Assembly: GCA_017623575.1 (NCBI GenBank)
Contig: JAGAOS010000052.1
Coordinates: 1 to 59,961 of the forward strand
Source: Clostridia bacterium
GTDB lineage: Bacteria > Bacillota > Clostridia > Oscillospirales > Acutalibacteraceae
Reading direction: 5' to 3'
DNA: 59,961 nucleotides
Below, piece by piece: positions 53,436 to 59,961 of this stretch (the stretch's first letter is position 1; each line of letters begins with the position of its first letter). The notes under the pieces were generated by a model, which saw only the letters and a list, made by a program, of their open reading frames with translations, was not told the origin of the DNA and did no database searches. The translations under genes were made by a program, and so were the position numbers.

Positions 53436-55508
53436 TTGAAAATAACATTGGCAAAAACTGCAGGCTTCTGTTTTGGGGTAAACCGCGCGGTAGATATGGT
53501 AGAAAAGCTTGCCGATTCGGGCGAGAGGGTTTGCACCTTAGGTCCTATTATTCACAATACCCAGCTTGTGGAACAACTGGCTGAAAAAGGTGTAAGAATA
53601 ATTAATTCACCCGAAGAGGCAGAAAAGGACGAAGTGCTTGTTATCCGTTCACACGGAGTTACTGCTGAGGTGGAGCGCCAAAGCGAAAGGTATGCCAAAA
53701 GGGTGGAGAACGCAACCTGCCCATTTGTTGCAAAAATCCATAAAATTGTGTATGAACAGTCGTCGGCAGGGGATATAATTCTTATTGCGGGCGATGAAAA
53801 GCATAAAGAGGTTGAGGGAATCAGGGGTCATATAAAGGGTGACTCATATGTTTTCAGTAATGAGGAAGAACTGGAAAATCTTATTAATAATCACCCCGAA
53901 TTAACCCAAAAAAGCATATCTGTAGTGTCACAAACTACTTTCCATAAAGAAATTTTTGAAAATTCTGAAAAAATTTTAAAAAAGGTATGTACAAACGCAA
54001 AAATTTTTGATACAATATGTAATGCGACTTCTAAAAGGCAGACCGAAGCGTCTGCTCTTTCAAGTATATCCGATGTAATGTTTGTTATAGGTGGGCGTCA
54101 TAGCTCCAACACAAACAAGCTGTTTTTGATCTGCAAGGAAAATTGCAGTTCTACATATCTTATCGAAACGGCGGATGAGATAAAACGGTCACAGCTTATC
54201 GGCGCTGAAAGTGTAGGAGTTGTAGCGGGTGCATCTACACCTGCGCGTATTATAAAGGAGGTCATTTCAGTTATGACAGAAACAATTAAATCCACTGATG
54301 AGCTTAATATCGGTGCAGAAATTTCGGACGATATGTCCTTTGAGGAGGCACTTGAACTTTCGCTCAGCAGTTTAAATACAGATCAGAAAGTGCATGGTGT
54401 TGTTCTTGCGGTAGGACCTACCGAGATTCAGGTAGATATCGGCCGTAAGCAAACAGGCTATGTTAAGGCTGAGGAATTTTCTTATGATTCTTCCATTAAG
54501 CTTGACGAGGTTGTTAAGGTTGGCGATGAGCTTGACCTTATCGTTATGAAAACCAATGATCAGGAAGGTACTATTATGCTTTCCAAACGCCGTTATGATA
54601 ACATTGCCAATTGGGATGCCATTGTTGAGGCAAGCGAAAACGGCACAGTTTTAGAGGGCAAGGTTACCGAAATCATTAAGGGCGGTATGATCGTTACTGC
54701 TTTGGGCTTCAAGGTATTTGTTCCCGCATCACAGGCAACCCTTAACCGTGGTGAGGATTTAGAGCCTCTTAAGGGCACAACCGTTTCCTTCAAGGTTCTT
54801 GAAATCGGTCGTCGCCGCCGCGTAATCGGTTCTGTTCGCGCCATCCTTCAGGAGGAGAGAAAGGCTGCTCAGGCAAAATTCTGGGAGAATATTGCTGTAG
54901 GCGATGTTTTCAACGGTGTTGTTAAATCTCTTACCGGCTATGGCGCATTTGTAGACCTTGGCGGTGTTGATGGTATGGTTCATATTTCTGAGCTTTCCTG
55001 GCAGAGAATTAAAAATCCCGCAGAGGTTGTATCTGTTGGCGATACCTTAGAGGTTTATGTTAAGGATATTGATGCAGATAAAAAGAAGATTTCTTTAGGT
55101 CATAAAAAGCCCGAGGACAATCCTTGGACAATCTTCAAGCGTGATTATGCTGATGGTGATGTTGTTAAGGCAACCATCGTTAATATGACCACCTATGGTG
55201 CATTTGCTCGCATCATCCCCGGTGTGGACGGTCTTATCCACATTTCTCAGATTGCTGACCGCAGAATTGAAAAGCCTCAGGATGAGCTTAAAATCGGTCA
55301 GGAGGTTGATGTTAAGATTATCGGTGTGGATGATGAGAAAAAGCGTGTAAGCCTTTCCATCCGCGCACTTCTTGACCCCAAGGCTGCTGAGGAAGAGGAA
55401 GTTTTGGCAGAGGTAAATGCTCCTGCTGAGGAAGCCCCCGTTGAGGAAGTAGCTCCCGCAGTTGAGGAAGCTCCCGCTGAAGCACCTGCAGAGGATGCAG
55501 CAGAATAA
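53436..55508 (+). CDS. ispH-rpsA: Fusion of HMB-PP reductase (IspH) and ribosomal protein S1
   Basis: A 690-residue protein with a TTG start (LKITLAKTAGFCFGVNRAVD). Residues 1-280 are IspH, the 4Fe-4S reductase that makes IPP and DMAPP. The cluster Cys are in GFCFGV, ATCPFV and TICNATSKRQ, and the conserved His in HSHGV-like and GHKEVEG-like turns are present as SHGVT and HKEVEGIRGH. From residue 320 there are four S1 RNA-binding domains (for instance VDGMVHISELSW and VDGLIHISQIAD). The tail is an acidic Glu/Ala/Pro repeat. This fusion is known in Clostridia. Confidence 0.96.
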   Translation: MKITLAKTAGFCFGVNRAVDMVEKLADSGERVCTLGPIIHNTQLVEQLAEKGVRIINSPEEAEKDEVLVIRSHGVTAEVERQSERYAKRVENATCPFVAKIHKIVYEQSSAGDIILIAGDEKHKEVEGIRGHIKGDSYVFSNEEELENLINNHPELTQKSISVVSQTTFHKEIFENSEKILKKVCTNAKIFDTICNATSKRQTEASALSSISDVMFVIGGRHSSNTNKLFLICKENCSSTYLIETADEIKRSQLIGAESVGVVAGASTPARIIKEVISVMTETIKSTDELNIGAEISDDMSFEEALELSLSSLNTDQKVHGVVLAVGPTEIQVDIGRKQTGYVKAEEFSYDSSIKLDEVVKVGDELDLIVMKTNDQEGTIMLSKRRYDNIANWDAIVEASENGTVLEGKVTEIIKGGMIVTALGFKVFVPASQATLNRGEDLEPLKGTTVSFKVLEIGRRRRVIGSVRAILQEERKAAQAKFWENIAVGDVFNGVVKSLTGYGAFVDLGGVDGMVHISELSWQRIKNPAEVVSVGDTLEVYVKDIDADKKKISLGHKKPEDNPWTIFKRDYADGDVVKATIVNMTTYGAFARIIPGVDGLIHISQIADRRIEKPQDELKIGQEVDVKIIGVDDEKKRVSLSIRALLDPKAAEEEEVLAEVNAPAEEAPVEEVAPAVEEAPAEAPAEDAAE

Positions 55509-55525
55509 TTAATTTAGTTTTAAAT

Positions 55526-55564
55526 AAAAAGGAATCGAAGATATAAGCTTCGGTTCCTTTTTTA
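55526..55564 (+). terminator. Intrinsic terminator after ispH-rpsA
   Basis: AAAAAGGAATCGAAG (55526-55540) and CTTCGGTTCCTTTTT (55548-55562) form a 15-bp stem with one wobble pair, followed by T. Confidence 0.9.
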
Positions 55565-55619
55565 TATATTATTTTCAAACACCTTTAATTCCATAACGGA
55601 AATTTATTTCATTATTTAA

Positions 55620-55648
55620 TTGAAAAGAAATACATAATGTGTTAAAAT
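55620..55648 (+). promoter_or_regulatory. Promoter of the VOC gene
   Basis: TTGAAA (55620-55625) and an extended -10, TGtTAAAAT (55640-55648), with 17 bases between hexamers. Confidence 0.7.
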
Positions 55649-55679
55649 AAATTAAACACATTTTATGGAGGAGATATTT

Positions 55680-56075
55680 ATGGTAAAAATTAAGGGAGTT
55701 CATCACATTGCTATAAAGGCAAACGGTGAGGAGCAGTTTTATAAAACCATTGAATTTTATAAGGATATTTTAGGACTTCCCCTTATAAGACGCTGGGAGA
55801 AGGGCGGCGCGCTTTGCGCTATGCTTGATACAGGCGCAGGCATTTTGGAGCTTTTTTCTAATGCCGACAGTGAGCCCGAGCTTGGTCCCATTCGCCATAT
55901 TGCCTTTGCGGTAGAAAGTGTTGATGATTGCATTGAGGCGGTTCGTTCTGCAGGCTATGAAATTACAGTAGAGCCAAAGGATGTTGATATTCCGTCCGAC
56001 CCTGTTTATCCCATAAGAGTAGGCTTTTGCATCGGCGCCGCAGGCGAGGAAGTAGAGTTTTTTGCCGAGAGATAA
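55680..56075 (+). CDS. VOC-family (glyoxalase-like) protein
   Basis: 131 residues from the ATG at 55680, which has GGAGGAG 7 bases upstream; the ATG at 55665 sits in that site. It has the vicinal-oxygen-chelate layout of two beta-alpha-beta-beta-beta units: HHIAIKANG and YKDILGLPLIRRW in the first half, and IRHIAFAVESVDDCIEAVRSAG in the second, with ELFSN and EEVEFFAE as metal-side Glu. It resembles small glyoxalase-like proteins, but the substrate is not known. It is monocistronic with its own promoter and terminator. Confidence 0.9.
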   Translation: MVKIKGVHHIAIKANGEEQFYKTIEFYKDILGLPLIRRWEKGGALCAMLDTGAGILELFSNADSEPELGPIRHIAFAVESVDDCIEAVRSAGYEITVEPKDVDIPSDPVYPIRVGFCIGAAGEEVEFFAER

Positions 56076-56098
56076 AAATATATAAAACTAACAGAAGT

Positions 56099-56138
56099 AA
56101 CCGTAATAGAATTAAAAATGTTTCTATTACGGTTTTTA
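56099..56138 (+). terminator. Intrinsic terminator after the VOC gene
   Basis: AACCGTAATAGAA (56099-56111) and TTCTATTACGGTT (56122-56134) form a perfect 13-bp stem with a 10-base loop, followed by TTTAT. From 56139 to the promoter at 56314 I see no gene. Confidence 0.85.
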
Positions 56139-56313
56139 TGGTTGCATATTACCCTATTAATTGTGGTTTGAACGCACGAATTTGCGGTTTAGAAGGCCGT
56201 CCTTTGTGATATAAACAATAATTTATCAGGCATCTGTTTTTTTACACTTTAAACGGTACAAAAAAACAGCGAAAAAATTCCTTTATTTTTAGCCTTTAAA
56301 ATGCTTTTTTTTA

Positions 56314-56322
56314 TGTTATAAT
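56314..56322 (+). promoter_or_regulatory. Extended -10 promoter of the cupin/alpha-galactosidase genes
   Basis: TGtTATAAT (56314-56322) is a perfect extended -10; no good -35 is seen. Transcription would start near 56329. Confidence 0.6.
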
Positions 56323-56354
56323 TTATTTATAAAATTATGTTTGGATGTGATTTT

Positions 56355-56759
56355 GTGCTGGAACAAATTGAACAGTTTCGTTACGATGAAAATGGCTATA
56401 AAAGTCTTGTCTTTTTTGAAAACTGGCGGGTTGCTTTTATGAACGACGGACCAAAAACAACGGTGGAGGGTCTTTCATACCTTCAAAAGCATAACGAAAC
56501 AGACGAGGTTTTTGTGTTGCTGGAGGGCAGATGTGTTCTGCTTTTGGCAGGCTTTGGTGATAAACCTAATGAAATCACAGCGGTGGATATGCAGCCGGGC
56601 GTAATGTATAATGTTAAAAAAGGCGCTTGGCATACCCATTATTTTGGTCCCAATACCAAGGTTTTAATAGTGGAAAATGCCGATACTGCCCTTTCTAATT
56701 CACCCTGCATAGACCTTACGCCTGAACAGAAAAAGAAAATAGCAGAGCTTTGCAAATAA
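56355..56759 (+). CDS. Small cupin-fold protein
   Basis: A 134-residue protein from the GTG at 56355. An in-frame ATG at 56337 would be only about 8 bases from the predicted transcription start, so the GTG is favoured, though its ribosome binding site is weak. The product has the beta-barrel rhythm of cupins: HNETDEVFVLLEGRCVLLLAG, then VMYNVKKGAWHTHYFGPNTK, with His and Glu ligands. It is 15 bases upstream of the alpha-galactosidase start, so the two probably form an operon and this one may bind a sugar. No sugar-specific residue can be named. Confidence 0.75.
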   Translation: MLEQIEQFRYDENGYKSLVFFENWRVAFMNDGPKTTVEGLSYLQKHNETDEVFVLLEGRCVLLLAGFGDKPNEITAVDMQPGVMYNVKKGAWHTHYFGPNTKVLIVENADTALSNSPCIDLTPEQKKKIAELCK

Positions 56760-56774
56760 TAAGGAGTGTTTAAA

Positions 56775-58967
56775 ATGCCCATAAAAACCTTCATTACAAA
56801 TACAATTCCCACATCAGATCTTAGTGATATTAGAGTTTTTAAAATAGATACCGCTAATACCACCTATGCTATTGAGATTTTAGATGGCTATGTTAACAAT
56901 GCTTATTGGGGCGAAAGACTTTATAATGATTTCGATATTCAAGCAGGTTTAGAATTTAACGGGAATCAATTTGCATACAGCAAACATTATCGTCAAAGGG
57001 AAGAATACCCCTTCTTCGGCGGCAGATTTTATGATAACGAATCTTTAAAGGTGAACTTCCCTGATGGTGTGCGTGATACTGTTTTAAAATACAGTGATTA
57101 TGTTATAAGCAATGACGAAAAGAGCCTTACCTTAATTTTAAAGGACGAGGTTTATCCCCTTACCGTAAAGCTTATCTATAAAATCTATGAAGGCCTTGAT
57201 GTTATTGACCGTCATACCGAAATTATAAATGAGGGTAGTGACGAAATTCAGCTTGAAACCTTTTATTCGGCTAACTGGATTTTAGGCTATAATCAAAAAC
57301 AGCGCCTTACCTATATGGGTAGCGGTTGGGGTCACGAGTATGAGGTAAAAACTGCCGATATTGGGCTTGATACCATCACTCTTCAAAGCAAAGCAGGAGT
57401 TTCCTGCGCACAAAATATTCCTTATTTTGCAATAGACGATTACACCGCTACCGAGCATACAGGTAGAGTTCATTTTGGTACATTGCAATGGAGCGGTAAC
57501 TGGCAAATGAATATTGGTCGCACCATAAATCGTATTACTCAGGTAAACGGCGGTATTTCTAATTTTGATTGCGATATTTGGCTTAAAGGCGGTGAAACCT
57601 TTACCACACCCGTTTTTACAGGAGGCTTTGTAACCGATGGCTTTGGAGCGGCTAACCGTCAACTGCATGATTATTTAAGAGCAACTACTAAGAATCAGTT
57701 TACCAATAAGGTAATGCCCGTTTTATATAACGCTTGGGCAACATTCCTTTTTGATGTTAGCGAGGAGCTTATTATGGCTCAGGCTAAAAAATGTGCCGAC
57801 CTTGGTGTAGAACTTCTGCTCATTGATGACGGCTGGATGAAGGGTAGAAAGGATGCCCACGCAGGTCTTGGCGATTGGGTACCCGATCCCGATAAATTCC
57901 CCAACGGTCTTGCCCCTGTTGTAGATTATGTAAATAGTCTTGGTATGAAGTTTGGACTTTGGGTAGAGCCCGAAATGGTAAACACCGACAGCGACCTTTA
58001 CAGAGCTCACCCCGATTGGGTTATGAATTACCCAACCAGAGAAAGGGAGGAAAAGCGCTGGCAGCTCACCCTTAACCTCGCCAGGGACGATGTTTATGAG
58101 TATACTGTAAATTGGCTTGATGAACTGCTGTCAAGCGCAAATATTGAGTGCCTTAAATGGGATATGAACCGCTATTTCTCTCAGGCAGGCTGGCCCGAGG
58201 CAGAAACTAAGGAGCAAAAAAGACTTTACATTAAATATGTTCAAAATCTGCATAGAATTTTTGCCCATATTAATGAAAAATTCCCCCATGTTATGATAGA
58301 AAACTGCGCATCGGGCGGACTTCGCGCTGACATTGCTATGGCGCCTTGGTGCGGTAGAATTAACAGGAGTGACAATCAGGATGCCATTGATGCCCTGCAG
58401 CTTCACGAAGGCTTTACAAAGTTTAATCTTGCCAAAACTGCAGGCGGTGGATGTCATTTCCATCACGTGCCCTATTTCCCTAACGGCAGAGCTGAGAGTA
58501 TGAAGTTTTTGGCTCATGTTGCCTACAACGCATCACTTTCTGTCGGCTATGACCTTAGAAGGCTTACCGATGAACAGATTGAAGAATTAAAGGGTTATAT
58601 TGCCTACTACAAAAAAATCCGCGAAACGGTTCAGCTTGGCGATATGTATGTGCTTTCCTCTGCTTTTGATAAAAACGCACCCTATGTTTCCTTCCAGTAT
58701 GTGGCTAAGGATAAGAAGAAATCCATAATTTTGGTGTACGGAAATAATATTGGTTTTATTCAAAGACTCCCAGCTATTAAGCCTATGGGTCTTGACCCCA
58801 AAAAGCTTTATAAGGTAACACTTCCCACATGTGAAAAATGGAAGGGGGATTACCCTGTGCTTAGTGGTGACGGACTTATGAAAATGGGTGTAAATACCGC
58901 AAGAATAGGTGCATTTAAAGATCCGGTTTATGATTGCTTTGCTATTGAAATTGAAGAAAAGAAATAG
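56775..58967 (+). CDS. Alpha-galactosidase, GH36
   Basis: A 730-residue retaining glycosidase from the ATG at 56775, with AAGGAGTG upstream; the GTG at 56766 lies inside that site. The N-terminal beta-sandwich (to about residue 320) is followed by a TIM barrel. The nucleophile is Asp463 in CLKWDMNR and the acid/base is Asp533 in RSDNQDAID. ELLLIDDGWMKGR and GLWVEPEMVN are the other signatures. It should release terminal alpha-galactose from raffinose-type sugars. No transport gene is adjacent, so it may depend on sugar uptake encoded elsewhere. No signal peptide is seen, so it acts in the cytoplasm. Confidence 0.94.
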   Translation: MPIKTFITNTIPTSDLSDIRVFKIDTANTTYAIEILDGYVNNAYWGERLYNDFDIQAGLEFNGNQFAYSKHYRQREEYPFFGGRFYDNESLKVNFPDGVRDTVLKYSDYVISNDEKSLTLILKDEVYPLTVKLIYKIYEGLDVIDRHTEIINEGSDEIQLETFYSANWILGYNQKQRLTYMGSGWGHEYEVKTADIGLDTITLQSKAGVSCAQNIPYFAIDDYTATEHTGRVHFGTLQWSGNWQMNIGRTINRITQVNGGISNFDCDIWLKGGETFTTPVFTGGFVTDGFGAANRQLHDYLRATTKNQFTNKVMPVLYNAWATFLFDVSEELIMAQAKKCADLGVELLLIDDGWMKGRKDAHAGLGDWVPDPDKFPNGLAPVVDYVNSLGMKFGLWVEPEMVNTDSDLYRAHPDWVMNYPTREREEKRWQLTLNLARDDVYEYTVNWLDELLSSANIECLKWDMNRYFSQAGWPEAETKEQKRLYIKYVQNLHRIFAHINEKFPHVMIENCASGGLRADIAMAPWCGRINRSDNQDAIDALQLHEGFTKFNLAKTAGGGCHFHHVPYFPNGRAESMKFLAHVAYNASLSVGYDLRRLTDEQIEELKGYIAYYKKIRETVQLGDMYVLSSAFDKNAPYVSFQYVAKDKKKSIILVYGNNIGFIQRLPAIKPMGLDPKKLYKVTLPTCEKWKGDYPVLSGDGLMKMGVNTARIGAFKDPVYDCFAIEIEEKK

Positions 58968-59044
58968 TATATTTAAGTTTTTTAAAAATATAACTGTAAA
59001 AACAAAGAACCCTTAAAAATCCCACAATATTTGAGTTTAGATTA

Positions 59045-59087
59045 AAACATCTGCGAAAAAATGCTTTGCTTTTTTTCGCAGATGTTT
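59045..59087. terminator. Bidirectional terminator after the alpha-galactosidase and SLOG genes
   Basis: AAACATCTGCGAAAAA (59045-59060) and TTTTTCGCAGATGTTT (59072-59087) form a 16-bp stem with long A and T runs inside, placed between convergent genes. Confidence 0.85.
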
Positions 59088-59091
59088 ATGT

Positions 59092-59460
59092 TTATGTATT
59101 TATTAGTTTAATTTTAATTGGTTTATTATAAAATTTTGAATATTCTATCATTGATTTTGTTCCTTTACTTTTATTATTCCAAAAACATATAACATAATCG
59201 CAATTTTTCGCCATTTCTTCATTTCTTTTAGGACCCGCAGCTTTACCGTATTTGTCCCATTCAGCTTTAAAATATTCAACCTTAAAACCATTTTCATTAG
59301 CATACACTTCACCTAAAAAATCTGCACCTTTTGCACCACCGCAAAGTATAATAATATCATTGTATTTTCGTATGTTTGATAAACAAAAATCTATATATTC
59401 TTTTGCTTCTTTATAATTATTATAATTTCTGCATCCAGCAATAACAACTCGTTTTATCAT
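59092..59460 (-). CDS. SLOG-family protein (DUF2493/YspA-like)
   Basis: 122 residues from the ATG at 59460, with AAGGGGTG 6 bases upstream; the GTG at 59469 overlaps that site. KRVVIAGCRNYNNYKEAKEY, IILCGGAKGADFLGEVYANE, and then AAGPKRNEEMAKNCDYVICF are the successive SLOG signatures of the DUF2493 branch. The CGGAKGAD loop is the predicted nucleotide-binding site. It probably binds a nucleotide-derived ligand; the function is unknown. It is divergent from an XRE gene, with operator repeats between them. Confidence 0.88.
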   Translation of the reverse strand: MIKRVVIAGCRNYNNYKEAKEYIDFCLSNIRKYNDIIILCGGAKGADFLGEVYANENGFKVEYFKAEWDKYGKAAGPKRNEEMAKNCDYVICFWNNKSKGTKSMIEYSKFYNKPIKIKLINT

Positions 59461-59490
59461 TTTTCTCACCCCTTGTATAAATATATCAAT

Positions 59491-59519
59491 ATTTTAACCT
59501 ATTTCAGGTTAAAAATCAA
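59491..59519 (-). promoter_or_regulatory. Promoter of the DUF2493 SLOG gene
   Basis: On the minus strand TTGATT (59519-59514) and TAAAAT (59496-59491) are 17 bases apart. The first operator repeat fills the spacer. Confidence 0.75.
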
Positions 59520-59535
59520 TAACCTTATTCAGATT
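59496..59535. promoter_or_regulatory. Paired operator repeats for the XRE regulator
   Basis: AACCTATTTCAGGTT (59496-59510) is a palindrome with five-base arms. A second copy, AACCTTATTCAGATT (59521-59535), starts 25 bases later. The first sits in the spacer of the SLOG promoter, and the second overlaps the -35 region of the XRE promoter, so one repressor could control both genes. Confidence 0.7.
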
Positions 59536-59548
59536 AAATTATTATGGT

Positions 59549-59554
59549 TATAAT
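59549..59554 (+). promoter_or_regulatory. -10 element of the XRE gene
   Basis: A perfect TATAAT at 59549-59554, with a poor -35 (TTATTC at 59525-59530, 18-base spacing) inside the second operator. Confidence 0.55.
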
Positions 59555-59577
59555 AGATTTAGTCGGAGGAGTATTGA

Positions 59578-59799
59578 ATGTTTAAAAGAGTGCGTGATCT
59601 GAGGGAGGATCTTGATCTTAACCAAACAGATGTAGCTAAAATGTTAGGTATGTCGCAAACCGGTTATTCAAAGTATGAAACCGGTGAGAACGATATTCCA
59701 ACCTCTGTGCTTATTAAACTTGCGGAGTTTTATAGTGTTAGTATTGATTATCTTTTGGGTATTACCGATTGCAAACAACGCTATCCTTCAAATAAGTAG
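59578..59799 (+). CDS. XRE-family helix-turn-helix regulator
   Basis: A 73-residue Cro/CI-type protein. It has RVRDLREDLDLNQTDVAKML, then MSQTGYSKYETGENDIPTSV with the recognition helix, and ends FYSVSIDYLLGITD. It is the single-domain repressor type with the SIDYLLG tail common in Firmicutes. A CGGAGGAG ribosome binding site precedes it. It is divergent from a SLOG gene and probably represses it and itself through the repeats at 59,496-59,535. Confidence 0.93.
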   Translation: MFKRVRDLREDLDLNQTDVAKMLGMSQTGYSKYETGENDIPTSVLIKLAEFYSVSIDYLLGITDCKQRYPSNK

Positions 59800-59826
59800 T
59801 AAAAAAGACTGTTTCTTGATTTGAAG

Positions 59827-59961
59827 TGAACCCCAAAGTTTAGACAAAATTAAATATTAAATTGTTAGTGAATGAGTTCGGTATTGCACCGGACTCATTC
59901 CTTTTAGTTTTAAGGAAATTCTTTCGTTGTTGTAGTAATGAATGTATTTCTTTAATTCATC
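59827..59961 (-). mobile_element. Right end of an IS3-family insertion sequence (incomplete)
   Basis: TGAACCCCAAAGTTTAGACA at 59827-59846 resembles the terminal inverted repeats of IS3/IS150-type elements. It is followed on the minus strand by the last codons of an IS3 transposase. The other end lies beyond the window, so target duplication cannot be checked. Confidence 0.8.
59857..59961 (-). CDS. IS3-family transposase OrfB, C-terminal end only
   Basis: Only the last 34 residues are in the window. The YIHYYNNERISLKLKGMSP and PVQYR motifs are the standard end of the IS150/IS3 integrase-type transposase, after the third catalytic residue. The frame is open to the window edge and stops 11 bases inside the inverted repeat. 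Confidence 0.88.
   Translation of the reverse strand, partial: DELKKYIHYYNNERISLKLKGMSPVQYRTHSLTI

Overview
The window looks like a chromosomal segment of a low-GC Gram-positive anaerobe. It is most likely a gut member of class Clostridia (Oscillospirales/Ruminococcaceae-like). The grounds are strong AGGAGG-type ribosome binding sites, TTGACA/TATAAT promoters, the rpsF-ssb-rpsR order, the MEP isoprenoid pathway, an IspH-ribosomal protein S1 fusion, DUF5685/DUF1846 families and a Gram-positive style capsule locus. The genus cannot be fixed from the sequence alone.

Layout. 0-9.8 kb is mostly housekeeping: the end of a YhcG-type nuclease-fold protein, an SDR protein, ispD-ispF, a small exported protein, an RsuA-type pseudouridine synthase, an orphan MsmK/UgpC-type ABC ATPase, a lipoprotein cyclophilin, the convergent rpsF-ssb-rpsR operon with a probable autoregulatory leader, greA and lysS. 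9.8-19.1 kb is an accessory island. It holds a 28-residue holin-like type I toxin with an antisense RNA, a small structured RNA in front of a HEPN-domain protein, a divergent XRE/SLOG pair, a small membrane protein, an XRE regulator, a zinc-ribbon/SPFH pair whose second member is cut off, a broken RHH gene, a frameshifted SLOG gene and a phage-tail-like protein.

19.2-38.8 kb is one long exopolysaccharide/capsule cluster of 18 genes, all on the plus strand. It encodes an aminotransferase, GNAT, ATP-grasp enzyme, PglC-like initiating sugar transferase, CapK-like adenylating enzyme, CapA, several glycosyltransferases, a pyruvyl transferase with its Fe-S partner, Wzy, Wzx, a 4,6-dehydratase and a nucleotidyltransferase-like protein. 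Together they suggest a Wzx/Wzy-type polymer that starts with an amino-deoxy sugar and carries pyruvyl decoration. 38.9-42.3 kb has a membrane protein, tRNA-Ala(CGC) and a DUF1846 protein. 42.6-45.8 kb is a large secreted repeat protein.

45.9-59 kb is again housekeeping and metabolism: uvrA, DUF5685/J-domain/ECF-like genes, a flavoprotein, cmk-plsC-ispH/rpsA, a VOC protein, a cupin and a GH36 alpha-galactosidase. The right edge carries a second divergent XRE/SLOG pair with clear operator repeats, followed by the end of an IS3-family insertion sequence.

The most interesting features are four: (i) three SLOG-family genes, each divergent from a small DNA-binding protein gene (two intact pairs, one decayed); (ii) a candidate small RNA directly upstream of a HEPN RNase-like gene; (iii) a complete type I toxin-antitoxin locus with an SD-sequestering leader; and (iv) a rearrangement junction that truncated two antiparallel genes at about 16,704.
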